Positions 37,211-48,407 of a DNA stretch of 64,000 bases are shown piece after piece. Source of the DNA: Nectonema munidae (taxonomy: Eukaryota; Nematomorpha; Nectonematoida; Nectonematidae). The stretch spans positions 1,858,501-1,922,500 of the forward strand of contig JAUIRK010000509.1 of assembly GCA_030549495.1 (NCBI GenBank), given 5' to 3'. The notes beneath the pieces were generated by a model. The model was given only the letters and a program-made list of their open reading frames with translations, was not told the origin of the DNA and searched no databases. Positions within the stretch are counted from its first letter, which is position 1. Each line of letters opens with the position of its first letter. A program made the translations under genes and the position numbers.

Positions 37211-37482
37211 TAGTAGAGAGGAAAGTTTATTGACGAACAAATGTTTTAAAAATGATTAATTTTCAACCACTCAGGAATCATCAGATCCAATCGTCAAGAG
37301 CACTAGAGAAAAATGTTAAGAAAGGAGACATTAAGGAGTGAACGAAGCGTAGTGATTAAGACTGGCTGTGGAGAAAACATTTTTCTCTAATGCTCTTGAC
37401 AGTTGGATCTGATGATGACCAAAGTGGTCGAAAATTAAATATTTTGAAAGTATTTCTTCGTAAATAAACTTTACTGCCTACT
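37211..37482. mobile_element. Fold-back element with about 105-bp inverted arms and TA flanks
   Basis: The left arm (37211-37317) pairs with the right arm (37376-37482) over about 105 nt with roughly 20 mismatches. Shared blocks include TCATCAGATCCAA, GTCAAGAGCA and TAGAGAAAAATGTT. The spacer is about 58 bp. The outer ends read TAGTAG and CTACTA, so the unit can be read as flanked by a TA duplication, as in Tc1/mariner-type MITEs. There is no coding capacity. A transcript would form a long hairpin. Confidence 0.75.
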
Positions 37483-38159
37483 AGCTTGTCCTTACCTTTA
37501 CTCATGAACACATCTCAGTCCCGCTTTATCTACATAATTCTAATTATGTATACCTCAACTCCACCTACAAATATAGGCATCCCAAAACTAGTCAATGAAA
37601 GGATCGTTTCCCCAGATCCTCCTTGTCTAAAATCAGAAGTCAGAAATTTGAATGATGCATTTTCAATTTGAAGACCTTTTTACTTTTATTTTGTTCTCCG
37701 AAATTTTTTCCCATTCTTCAACTTATATCAGAGAAGTAATAGCAGTGGAAGATGGTAAAGCTCATTAGGTTATTTCCTTCGCTTCATCTTTTTGCATCGA
37801 TGAAATCTTGGCTTATATTGCAAGCCTTTATAATATGGTCATCAAACATGATCAAAAATTTCCATTGAAAATTGTATTTTCAAAAAAGACAACTTCTTTG
37901 TGAAAGCTGCTATTAGTAAATAATTTCAAGTTCAATCACAAGAAACACAATCTCAGATAAAATAGATTCCATTAGAATGCTTCAGAATCATTTCAATATC
38001 GTTTTTAGAAAGTAAGAATACTTTATATATAGTTTATTGTGTGGACCTGCAGTGTAAATGTAAAACCAGTTAAAAACACAAATACACACAGAAATAGATG
38101 ATACGTGTAGGACACTTAAAATTATTTAACCTCTTTGTTAAAATTCATAGCTATGCTAA

Positions 38160-38167
38160 CGACGTAA

Positions 38168-38198
<31 letters not shown>

Positions 38199-38665
38199 AG
38201 CAGAAAGTGACCCACACGTACACTCAAGGATACGGGCACACAATTACACGGACACGCACGAATAGACGACAGACATAGGACCCCTTCTGAGAAACTCTGT
38301 GTCCCTCACTGAGAAAGATATTTTATATAGTAATGTGGAATAAAATTATTTTGGATTACCTTTTGAAATTTCTCGCTATACTAGTGGACAGACACGAACA
38401 TACACATAGAGACACGAGCATACACATGTAGACGTAAACATAGAGACACGGAAAAACACATACACCAAACGTGTAACTGTACATATACACATACATGTAG
38501 TACAGTACACACATATAGACACGGGCGCACTCGAAACCTACACGCAGCCATGGTTCACTGTGTTTTTATGTGTACAGAGACAGGTACAAGTACACAAAAG
38601 CCACGACGACACACACACATGCATCCACGTACACACAGACACCGATACACACACTGAAAAGATAT
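38160..38665. repeat. ACAC-rich simple-sequence region
   Basis: A (CA)n run of about 11 units at 38167-38189 is followed by about 480 bp of irregular GACACG, ATACACAT and TACACAGA motifs, interrupted by a 120-bp A+T-rich spacer near 38300-38390. That spacer resembles the sequence just before the CA run (both have TAAAATTATTT, then a CGCTATACTA or AGCTATGCTA stretch), which suggests an old duplication. Confidence 0.75.
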
Positions 38666-39068
38666 GAATATACATAGATTACCCTAAGTTCATCACACAT
38701 ACGTTGCCTGTGTTTAAAAAATTAGGGTGTATAAGTATATTTATAATTGTCATTTCTTTTTTAATTTTCTATCAAGGTTGCACATATAGTATGTATGTGT
38801 TAATAATTTACTATTGATGATTTTTATTAAAATAGAGAAAAACAATTTTAACAAAGTAAACTACAAAATAAAATTTACCAATCAAATTCTTAGATCGAGG
38901 CTTCACTCAATATGTATATATGGCATCTGCAATCTATACATAAAAACTCGTTTAAGTGGTATATTTAAAAATTAGGTTATTGAGAATTGCTGTCTCCAAA
39001 AACGTAGACAGGAGTAAAACTTATACCATAGGCAGAATAGTAAGAGAATATCTATTTATATACATTAC

Positions 39069-39310
39069 CAGTAAACGTGTGAGCACATGGAGGCAGAACA
39101 AGCATAAAAATTCTGCCAATAACTTTGAGCTTGATTCGGCGTGACTTTGGTAAACCTCTTCAAAAAAGCTTCCTGGTTATGAGGTTTGCCATTGATACCG
39201 GTATTTGGTTTGTACATTGTGAACGACTTTTCATTGGAGACACCTTTTGAGACGGCGGAAATGTTTGAGTGGGAAATGATTAGAACGGGAGTCACTTTAC
39301 CATTCTTCTT
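39069..39310 (-). CDS. SBNO: Strawberry notch (SBNO), exon H
   Basis: The acceptor TTCCTTTCAG precedes 39310. It encodes KKNGKVTPVLIISHSN, then KSFTMYKPNTGINGKPHNQE and KVTPNQAQSYWQNFYACSAS followed by MCSHVYW. This matches the SBNO segment with text YTIYRPNTG, KVTPEEAEPHW and CTHAYWRG. It contains a lineage-specific stretch (ISAVSKGVSNE) where other SBNOs are shorter. The donor TACTG|GTAATG leaves two bases and exon I supplies one to finish the Trp codon. Confidence 0.95.
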
Positions 39311-40472
39311 CTGAAAGGAAACGTCAATCAAACAAAAGTTCCAAGATAACGATATTCACATTCACAAGCAAACTCCAAAAATATATATTCATTGAAATTT
39401 TAATTTTTAGAAAAAATAGAAAAGTAGAAACTTGTTGCGGATAAATTGTTAATCGGTTTACTTTAATTGTAAGGATATAGTGGATGATCATTCAAGCCAG
39501 TGTATTCTAAGATTGGATATTTTAAAAAGCTTTTCAATGTTTATATTCAATAGGACGACCATCTATCTAACTTTGAGTACGTTATAAAACGTTGGCTTAC
39601 TGATAATAATTATATAAATTTATGACGTAAACGTTGTGAAGAGTTTAAAAATAAATTAAATCTTAGCAATCTAGTATCTGTAGTATGATAAAGCTTTCTC
39701 TTCCTTCACAAACTAATTATCACGCATCCCTAAATGTTTATTTTACAAACTTTATCTCTGGAATTCTTTGATTTTTTATTTGATTTGTTCGATACAGAAT
39801 CAATTCTCGTTCCCACATAGTTCGATACAAGCAGTGCCTTATCGGTGGAAACACCTCAGGGTACGTTTACCTTTACAAGTTGCTTACATATTAAAAGAGG
39901 AAGACTATATCTTAGTAAAATTAAAGGATTTGATCACCACTGTCAACGATGCCAACGATTTCAATATTTTCATTCTCTTTATTTTTGCCTTCTTTAATTA
40001 AAAAAGATATTGGAAAACGAAGGATTCAATATTTTCTATTTAAATTTGGAATTATATTTTTTATCAAAGCAAAATCTCCATTGTATAAATGATACTTCAA
40101 TCTCACTTTATTGACACCAATTACGAATTAACTCATAAAGAGAGGTTTAAAGCTTTTTGAAAATTTCATAAAATATTTCAAAAGATATCGTGTGTGAATC
40201 CTTTACTAGAACGCCTAAATTTTTAGAGTGGGTACTTAAAATGGTGGGAATTTTTTCCTTCTTTCTGCTCAAATTTGAACGTCGATAAAATATAAATTTT
40301 GGTTGAGCGAAGACCCAGCAGGGGACGCATCTGACATTGATGCAGCGGCATGGCTTCGATTTCAGATCGTGATGTTACTTTATTATGCAATTTATTTTTC
40401 CTATGCAATAACGGCAAAGGAAATATAAAAAACTAACTCACCCATTTTGAGACATGTAGTGCACATTCAATA

Positions 40473-42653
40473 ATACACACTAGACCGTCACAAAAAAATA
40501 TGAAAAATTTTTTCGAATTTTTTTTCTTTGCATACGTTTTCATCTTGTTCTGATATATAAAAAAAATTAGTTCCCAAAGTTTCAAATTTTTTACTTGTGA
40601 TTTGAAGACCGCTCATCGTAATTAAAAGTTATGGAAATAAGGGCAAAACATCAAAGTATATATTTTATTTTTTTATCTAAAAATACCTACAATGATCTAC
40701 TATTTAATAGAAATATCTTATTTAAAAATATTATACAGCCAAACTTTATTATGTTTAAAAAAATTTGTTGTAACATATCTTTCAGGAATTTCTCCTAACG
40801 GAATAATAGAAAGTTCTAAAAACTCTCTGTAATCGTTACGATGATGATTCACCTCTAGTTGCTCTTTAACAAAACTTATTACAGAATCTTTGTTTATTTT
40901 TAGCCAGTTAGTTTCTTGTCGAGTTTCTCCTTCAAGAACACTAAATTGTTTTTGTCTATTGAATTCAATTTCTCTTTGAAATTTTTAAAAAGATCAATGT
41001 TCGAGCCAGTCGAATTAAAAAACAAATTGAAGACACTCCCTATAATTATCTCAAAAATATGATGCCAACAAGTTAAAAAAGCAATTTTTGTTTGAAATGT
41101 TTCTGAATATTCACACAGGCCTCATTGTGAATGCCTGTAGTTGAATCAAAAGAGCGGCCTGCCACACAACTTTCGACACCTTTCCACTCTTTAATTGCAT
41201 TAAGTACAGCTGTTCCGATTTCATAACCTGTCACTTTTTCTCTAATTCATCTATGCTTAAAAGTTTTTCTGTATTCACACCTGATACTCCGATAGCTAGA
41301 TGATACACAAAGTTTCCCGAGAAATTCTTCCTGTATGTCACGTCAAAATGGATTTTGAGAGGAGTGTTTGGAGTGAAAGTACTTTTTATACTCTTTTCAA
41401 GTTCTTCTCTTGATTTAATTCTGGACCTATGCAAAGAGGATTTTGAAAAAGATATATCTTTGAGATCAACACCAAGAGCTTTTAGCGCAGGAGCAACAAC
41501 ATGAATTGCTTGTCTAGAAGAAGAACTTGTTCTGTCTAAAGAAGAACAAAAATCTACATTTTTCAATAGAGAATTCACGGGTAATTTGTTTTGTTTTTTC
41601 TTTATTTTTTGATATCTTCAAAAAATTATGATAAAATTCTGGATCTTTTTCTAGATTGGAAGAAAAACTTTCTTCGCTAGTTTCATTTTCCAGAATAGAC
41701 TGAATTTCAAAACTTTTTTTTTCAATGTATGATTTTTTCTCACGTAGAGTTTGCTCGTTCAACCTTTTTCTTTCCCATTTAGCTGTAAACTCTTTCTTTA
41801 TCTTCCCCGAAATAATCATTTTTCTTTTGAGCCTTGGTCTTCTAAGAACAACTTATCTTCACCTATTTTAATTATACTTGAGCAGTTAGCATGGCTGATA
41901 TCAAACAAATGATGTAGGTTTTTTTGAAAATCTTTTTCCATTGATCGCTGGGCAAAAACCTTTCTGTGTTTGTTTTTACCAATACGAATATACTCATCCA
42001 CGATCTTTTTCAACTTTGATACGATATTTGTTTTGTGTTTTGTTGGTAAGCTTGCTTAATCCAAATTGACAAAACTTCATCTACTATCAGTGAAACTGCC
42101 TGTGAAAGAGTTCTGTTTTCTTTTTTAACCAAAAAGTAGAGTTTATTTAATACATCTCGAAGAAGAGGTAGTTGGATATCTGGAATTGAGTCATTCATAG
42201 AACCAATTAGTCATAAAATGTTTTTTCTTTCTAGTGTCCATGTCTATAATAAAATGAAAATCTAAAAATTATTTTATATAAAAAAGATCGTGAAGTTTTA
42301 CTAATAACAAAATTAGATAAATTATCCTAATCTTTAAAATTTGAGGAAAACTAAAGTGCGAGTGATTAGAGTAATATGAGAATATTAAAAAATTTTAATT
42401 AAAAAAACATAAAATATAAAAATGTAAATGTTTAATGAATTATTTTTTTACTTTATTAATATTTAATAAAAAAATTAAAAAATAGTGTGTTCTTTATTCA
42501 TTTTTGAGACATAAGTTCAATGAGCAGTCACTTAATAAAGTTCAATTGAAATAAAAATTTAAATATAATAACATTTGATGTATTAAAACATTTTTAAGAG
42601 GTATGCTTCAAAAAATTTCAATTTTTATTTTTTTGGGACAGTCTAATACACAC
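40473..42653 (-). mobile_element. DNA transposon with hAT-like ends and an uncharacterised transposase-like gene
   Basis: The element spans 40481-42645 between two copies of ATACACAC (40473-40480, 42646-42653). Its inverted ends read TAGACCGTCACAAAAAAATA on the left and, inverted, TAGACTGTCCCAAAAAAATA on the right. An 8-bp duplication with T at 2 and A at 7, and ends beginning TAG, are hAT-like. The minus-strand gene runs from about 42198 to 40710 in several frames. In order: MNDSIPDIQLPLLRDVLNKL; LFDISHANCSSIIKI with FLEDQ; SSLDRTSSSSRQAI and a basic LHRSRIKSREE; PLKIHFDVTYRKNF (Asp 1); GRSFDSTTGIHNEAC (Asp 2); TCWHHIFEIIIGSVF (C-x2-H); RNDYREFLELSII. I recall this family only as unnamed proteins in aphids and Hydra. 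Asp...Asp...C-x2-H suggests an RNase H-fold transposase (inference). The C-terminal part with the final acid is not seen. Several breaks show decay. Confidence 0.75.
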
Positions 42654-42659
42654 TCATAG

Positions 42660-42985
42660 ATTCTCAAATTTTTTAACCCATCGACCCCTTCATAGATTAT
42701 TTACTTTCTCTTCAGCCTCTAGACAAGTAACTTTTGCATTTCTGGTGATGAAAAATAATATATGAAAATTTACCTTCAAAGTAATATTTTATTCTTTGTT
42801 TATATACTAATGCATAGCTTTCATGACTATCTCAATTTTTTCTTGCCTAGAAATATAATTGATTCTGCAAATGATAACATAACAGACCCTCTTTAAACTA
42901 CCTTACTTAATGTAATATTGGACCCTTAGAAAACTCTCATCGAACCCAGGTGTCGATATTGACCACTTTGGGGATCCGTGATATA
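42660..42985. mobile_element. hAT-type MITE relative, diverged
   Basis: The left end reads TTCTCAAATTTTTTAACCC then ATCGACCCCTTCATAG, matching the 14.6-kb MITE (TCAGCGAACTTTTTTACCC, CAACCTCTTCATAG). Near the right, GTGTCGATATTGACCACTTT resembles the other copy's GATATCGAGCACTTTGCCGA. The copy is too diverged to fix its ends. It lies directly beside the right duplication of the 40.5-42.6 kb element. Confidence 0.4.
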
Positions 42986-43150
42986 GATAGACACAAATTT
43001 ATGCTCCTTATCATCTTATTTTTACATAATTGTATTAACAAGAGGATGAGTAGTAATGCTTTTTATGCAAACACAGAGATCGCTGTGACACATGGGAATG
43101 TGTTTTCGTTGAGTTTTAGTTAGCGCGATTGAATGAGAAAAGAGCGAAAC

Positions 43151-43338
43151 CTGCTTTGAGAAATAAAAGCCGTCGTCGACATCGTTGTGCTCTCGGTAGA
43201 GCTTGACAGCGGCTTCCCACGACAAACCGCGTTCCACCTTGAGCATCCAGTGGTGGGCCAGGATTGTGCCGGTCGTTCCATTGAAGCAGAAGGTCTGCTT
43301 GCGCAGAGGACTGATGCTTTCTCCACTGCAGCCAAAAT
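43151..43338 (-). CDS. SBNO: Strawberry notch (SBNO), exon G
   Basis: The acceptor TGCACCAG precedes 43338. It encodes DFGCSGESISPLRKQTFCFN, then MLKVERGLSWEAAVKLYREH and DDGFYFSKQ, matching the SBNO block that runs DLG-GE-V, VQVERGMSWETAL and DEGFYLS-Q. The donor AAGCAG|GTTTCG closes it in phase 0. It is strikingly G+C-rich (well over 50%) against its A+T-rich introns, and its other frames are also open for that reason. Confidence 0.95.
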
Positions 43339-43797
43339 CTGGTGCATGCAAAAATAAAGCAGCGCGATATAAAAGCTTTAAATTCAAGAGATCGCATTTT
43401 TAAAGCTTAGTTTTTCGAAACGAATCCGTTGCTTCACAACTTAGAGACGACAATTTTTATTTTAACTGTCACTGATGTCTTTTTGGAGCTATAAGGGATG
43501 CATATTCATCATGATTGAGATGAGTTTTGGTTAATCGCGGAAAAAATTGCGCTTTACAGAAAGAACTGTGATTAGAGTTCAAGGTCAGCATGCAACCCTC
43601 CCCCATAACAGGTGCGTTCGGGGTGTTGTTGAAAACGAAATAGTTGTACAAATGATTTTTTGAAGAATTTTGAAGCGTCTACGATTCAAAATTTCGGAAA
43701 TAATTTTGCCGAACTTTTTATCTTGTTCTAGATTCACAAGATCAAAAACGCATTTCCTCTCGTATATACAAGAATGGTCTAACAATAACAAATGTAC
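43339..43797 (-). other. SBNO intron between exons F and G (459 bp)
   Basis: The shortest SBNO intron in the window. It has a GTACAT donor and CACCAG acceptor, with no element or gene seen. Confidence 0.8.
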
Positions 43798-43944
43798 CTA
43801 AAATGCCCATATCCCATTTGCCATTGCGTTTTGCTTCTAGAATGAAAGCTGTCAGGGTTTCGGTGAAGTATTGAAAGATGTTATTTTGCAGATCTACACA
43901 CAAGCCGAGAATTCGATTCAAAAATTTCGTTATATTGGCGTAAT
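43798..43944 (-). CDS. SBNO: Strawberry notch (SBNO), exon F
   Basis: The acceptor TTTCTCTTTAG precedes 43944. It encodes [20 protein letters not shown], then [20 protein letters not shown] and NGKWDMGIL, matching SBNO text [20 protein letters not shown] and NGRYDMGILDLG. It starts with two bases completing the Asp codon left by exon E and ends with one base before GTACAT. Confidence 0.95.
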
Positions 43945-46435
43945 CTAAAGAGAAAAACAGAACAATGAAAGCACAGGATTTAGATCAATAAAACTTTATC
44001 TTTCATTTAGGTAAAAACTCTTTCTTGAACATTGCCCAGTGTTTTATCTTGAATTTCTATATCCGAATAAAATATTCTCGAAAGTTTAGAGCGTTTTTAT
44101 ATCTTGTTTAACATATTTTATGAAATTATTATTTAATTTTGATTAAAAAATTTTCTAATTATTATTGATTAAAAATAATTATTGACTACAGAAAACAACT
44201 TTTAATGAGAATCAAAATATTAGAAATATAAAAAGTTAAAAAAATAACAGTTATGACATCCAAAATTTGATCGCTGAAAGATATCAAATAGAAAAGAACA
44301 GCGATATGAATTCACACATTCTTGTTCCATAAATTTATTTTCATTGATAAAAATAGTAGTCAAGAGTATGGCTCGTTCTTAAGGCATATTGAAATGAGTG
44401 GCGAGATACGTAAAAATAATTAACGCCCAGTATTTCCATAAAAAGTGGGCTGTTTTTTTAATTAATAGGCTCGGATACCTCATAAATCAGAGGATTCGAT
44501 TGGTTCAAATTTAAAAAAAGTAGGCCAGAATGCAAAATATGATCAATGCGAAATTAAGATATGAAATGTGATGTTTTTTACGTTTATCGCTTCATTTGAG
44601 GTAAATTATTTTAAAGAGATTGATTAAGTGCAAAATATCAGTCCTATCACACATTTAAATATAAATATTAGTATATATAATGCAGCTGATTCATTAAAAA
44701 AATTACATTTCAATATATTTGAAATCGGGTTAAGAAGAGTATAAACAATGATTAAAAGCAAAGCAATATATTAAACTAGCCAAGATGAACTCATACAGCA
44801 TACGGGCCATTTAATTTTAACTTGGGAGGTAGAAAATGTGTTGCGGATACTTAGAAAATCTTCCTACTGTCAAAAGAAGAGTGAGTTTTTTGAATAAAAC
44901 AAGTCTAACAGGCTTTTTACTGATATCTTTTTGATACAGACTTTGCATTGAAATTATAGGTAGATCATTCATTTTATTATGTCGAATATGATCAAAATTT
45001 AAGTTTTTTATGAATATCCCAATTTTGCGTTGTATAAATGCCATTTTCAAATGATTTTAAAATTTTAATAAACATTCATATTATGTAGAGAAAGAAGTGG
45101 TGTATAGATCTATCCATCGACGTATCTTTCACTGGTGTCTATTCCATACCGAGACAACATGCCTAACTCTTATCGGCAAAAAGTGAGACTCACTCAAGAA
45201 TACATTCAAAATATAAAATAAATAATGCTTTTATTCATCATTTGCGATTCCTTCTAGGGAATTTTTTCTTTCATGTTGAGTATTTAATTATTAATTGTTT
45301 TCAGTTGGTACTACCTTATCAACCAAAAAATTCCTTTCAAATAAACATAGAAATAGACCCCCCTCACTTATCAAAACCAATTATATAAAAGAGGTAATGC
45401 TTTTATTCACGAATAGCATATATTCCCTTTAACATTATACAAAAGCTATATTCTGGGTAAAAATTTGTAAATAAATAATAATTGATTTCTTTTCGTGGAA
45501 GAGATTGAAGCAGATGTGTCATCAAACCTGATAAATACAGAATGAAAATTTTTTGAATCTGGTATTCCATGAACTTTGATCTGTGGAAAGGAATTCCGTA
45601 TTTGGATAAACAGGGTGGATCAAATTGTTTCCAAATACTCTTGCAGAAAAATGGATCTCTAGTGGATAGTTTTCTTCATGAACTGCCTCATTATTATTCG
45701 ATAGCTGTGAGGCAGGCCAATTTTTCAAGAGGCGAATAATAAAGGAAATAATAAAAGAAACAAGTTCTTAACTGAAGACAAGATGCTTTCTAAGCCAATG
45801 AAAACTCGAATGCATCCTCAAATTGTGAAAAAATGTTTGCAATGAACACGGTGGGTGTGTCCTTTGTAAATTGAAATAAGTGTAGTATTAATTTGTGTAT
45901 ACAAAATATTTCATACATACATTTGGTAAAGAAGTTGATAGATCTGTGTGAGTACCTAACTACGTTATATAAAAGAAAAACATTCGGCTTATTACATGAG
46001 TCCATTGGAGGCATAAGCATCGTTTAAGAAAAAAATAGAGCGGGGAATGCCTAACGCGTCTTCTATAGTATCTTTAAAAACAAAACATTTAAAAATATAT
46101 TTACAATCAAAATTTGTTAGGCAAAATTCGCAGACTTATTGAAAACATTGGCACATCAAAAAATACATGAATTTTACTTGAAATTTTTTAGTTTTATTTA
46201 GTTAAATCGATTTTATGGGATGCGATATGAAAATTATATTTTAGGTGCAAACAAGTAATTAAACATTCAACGGAAAAAAATTACGTTATTTTATTTGAAT
46301 TTATTTTGGAGTTTCTTTCCTTGGCAAGCATACCCACCTAGTCGCGTGTTTATTACTTGCTTGTTTATGTTAATCACCCCCAGAAAGTTACATAATGTTA
46401 TGGAAATTCAATTTACTGATCTACGATAATTAATG

Positions 46436-46760
46436 GCGGTGCCTCAGTCTTTTGTTGATTCTTCTGAAGTTGATATGGATATACAAGAAAGCTTCATAGA
46501 AATTCAAAATACAACAGCTCTCTCTATCAAGGTTAATGTATGGAAGATACTAGAAGCTGTGGATGAATGAAGAGATCTCTAAAAAAAATACCCAAGCCTT
46601 TCTACACGTCTTAAGCTGAGTCTGGTTTCAGTCGGATGATGTATCTGCTATCAAAGACTCAAAATCGTCTTGACGTAGAGACGGCTTTAAGACAAAACAA
46701 TGACGAATTGATGGCCGCACTTCAGACAATCAGTATCATTAAAAGCATGCAATATTTTTG
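46436..46760 (+). pseudogene. hAT transposase C-terminal fragment
   Basis: Plus-strand text VDMDIQESFIEIQNTTALSI resembles the segment before the hAT dimerisation domain in ZBED5/GTF2IRD2-like transposases (IQMELIELQ-NT-LK). After a stop and frame change, LLSKTQNRLDVETALR resembles the closing K-K-RNRL-VE--LR motif. The intervening Y-CE-FS motif is destroyed. It is decayed beyond function. No ends were recognised. Confidence 0.45.
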
Positions 46761-47743
46761 AACAAATGAATTCATTTAAATGAACTACTTATTCAAGTAT
46801 TTTTTATTTACAAGAGGGAAAGATGTTTTGATGCAAAAGTACAACTTTCAATATTTCTTTCCACTTCTCTTGGTGTATCAAGTTGAGAGGCAGAGTGAGA
46901 GAGGAAAAAAATAAATTAGTGCGTGGCCATATGATCTTGGCAACGGCCAAATTGACTCTGAGAAAGCCTGTGTATTACGTAACCAAAGATTATACTCGTA
47001 CCTACCTATCTTGTAGAAAACGGACAAAGTGTAACGTTATTTAGAGGGTGTTAACGTATGTAACATCACGATGTTATATGTAAATATTCAACAGTGCAAC
47101 ATTTACCTCATCATCAAGCCTACTGGACCTTTAATCATTTAACCACATTGTACATCACAACTTTCACACACACACATGCAAAACACCCATGGTTATCCAA
47201 TTCACGATGTACTACACTACCTGAAGCCACAATTTCTATAAATTGACATTGACTACACATCACATTGGCAAAACAACATATATAACACAAACGTCCTGAA
47301 GATGGCCATTAATCCGAGATCTCAACTCAAGCCCAGCATCTCCACCACTCTGCAACAGCTCTCGATACTACGGCTCACTCCAAGACATACGGAGATAACG
47401 ACAAAGAGCTTCCAATCTTCTCATGCTCAGAGTCGGTGGAGATCCACGATTGTCATTAATAAATTTTCTTGTTAACATTTTGTTACAACGTATTGCTCAA
47501 TTGACAAATAGTTCTATCTATATCATGTTAAGTAAAAGATTCTCTAGCTACTTCTTCGTGTTTTCATCACTAAATAAATTCATCAAGGGATCAAATAAAA
47601 TGTATTCATTGATTAATGGATAAATAAGAACGAACAGTAGGTTAAAGGTTTCCCATCATTTTAAGAACATGACTGGAAATTTTTTCTTAACAGTCATATC
47701 TATGCCTTGAAGAATAATGGTACCTTGTAACAAAATAAATAAT

Positions 47744-48407
47744 AATGGGACTGCTTCTTCTTCTTTGCCTACACCTTGTCCCCAAGTTAGGGGTCAGCCG
47801 CCACGATCCCAATCCTCCACTTCGTTCTGTCCTGAACATTCTTTTCTTTTATAAGATAATGCCCAAAAAATCGCAAACTACTTCGTTCAATCACACCCAT
47901 CACCTTAACCATAACCTTACTCTTTTTCTAACCTCTTCATTCTTCATGTGATCTTTCATTGATACTCCTATTATTTTCCTCGGCATACTCATTTCAGTTG
48001 TTGAAAATCTATTCTCATCTTTCTTCTTTAAACTCAGACACTCTGCTCGATATGTCATGGCTCGTGCTATAATTGTTGTATAAATTTTTGCCTTTAACTT
48101 TATTGAAAATCGTTTATTTACATGATTGCTTTCACGGAAGTTAAAATTACTCACTTGATTCAATTCCTTGCCATGACGATCAATGATTATCAATATTTCT
48201 TCCTTACTTCTGCAACATACCATCGTTTCTGTTTTTCCAGTATTCATTTTTAATCCTACTTTTTCCAAACATGTCAGGCATAAAAATATTCTGTTCTGCA
48301 GTTTTTCTTTACTCTCAACCAGAATTACCAAGTCATCGGAAAAAAGTAATTCACATGAGAACCAGATATTTCATAGAGAATCTTCTTCTTCTTAAAATGG
48401 GACTGCT
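47744..48407 (-). mobile_element. 5'-truncated RTE-like LINE with 12-bp target duplication
   Basis: AATGGGACTGCT is present at 47744-47755 and again at 48396-48407, exactly flanking the insertion. The minus strand encodes the end of an RTE ORF2: VILVESKEKLQNRI (just after the catalytic box), LKMNTGKTETMVCC, LKAKIYTTIIARAMTY and MKNEEVRKRV. It then gives a 3' untranslated region with the text GTGGCGGCTGACCCCTAACT and a GAA-type repeat tail at 47756-47765, typical of the clade. Only the last part was copied, as is usual for target-primed insertion. The perfect duplication suggests it is younger than the other LINE copies here. Confidence 0.85.

Larger units (their letters stand above)
34018..39068 (-). 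other. SBNO intron between exons H and I
   Basis: 5.05 kb. It holds hAT-derived sequence (35457-36235), a TA-flanked fold-back element (37211-37482) and a long ACAC-rich simple-repeat region (38160-38665). The stretches 34018-35456, 36236-37210 and 38666-39068 are A+T-rich with no gene seen. Confidence 0.6.
39311..43150 (-). other. SBNO intron between exons G and H
   Basis: 3.84 kb. It contains the 2.2-kb element with hAT-like ends (40473-42653) and a hAT-type MITE fragment (42660-42985). 39311-40472 is A+T-rich with no gene. Confidence 0.6.

Noticed and set aside
43116-43403. Other open frames on both strands over SBNO exon G
   Set aside because: They are open only because the exon is G+C-rich. 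Only one frame matches SBNO and joins exons F and H in phase.
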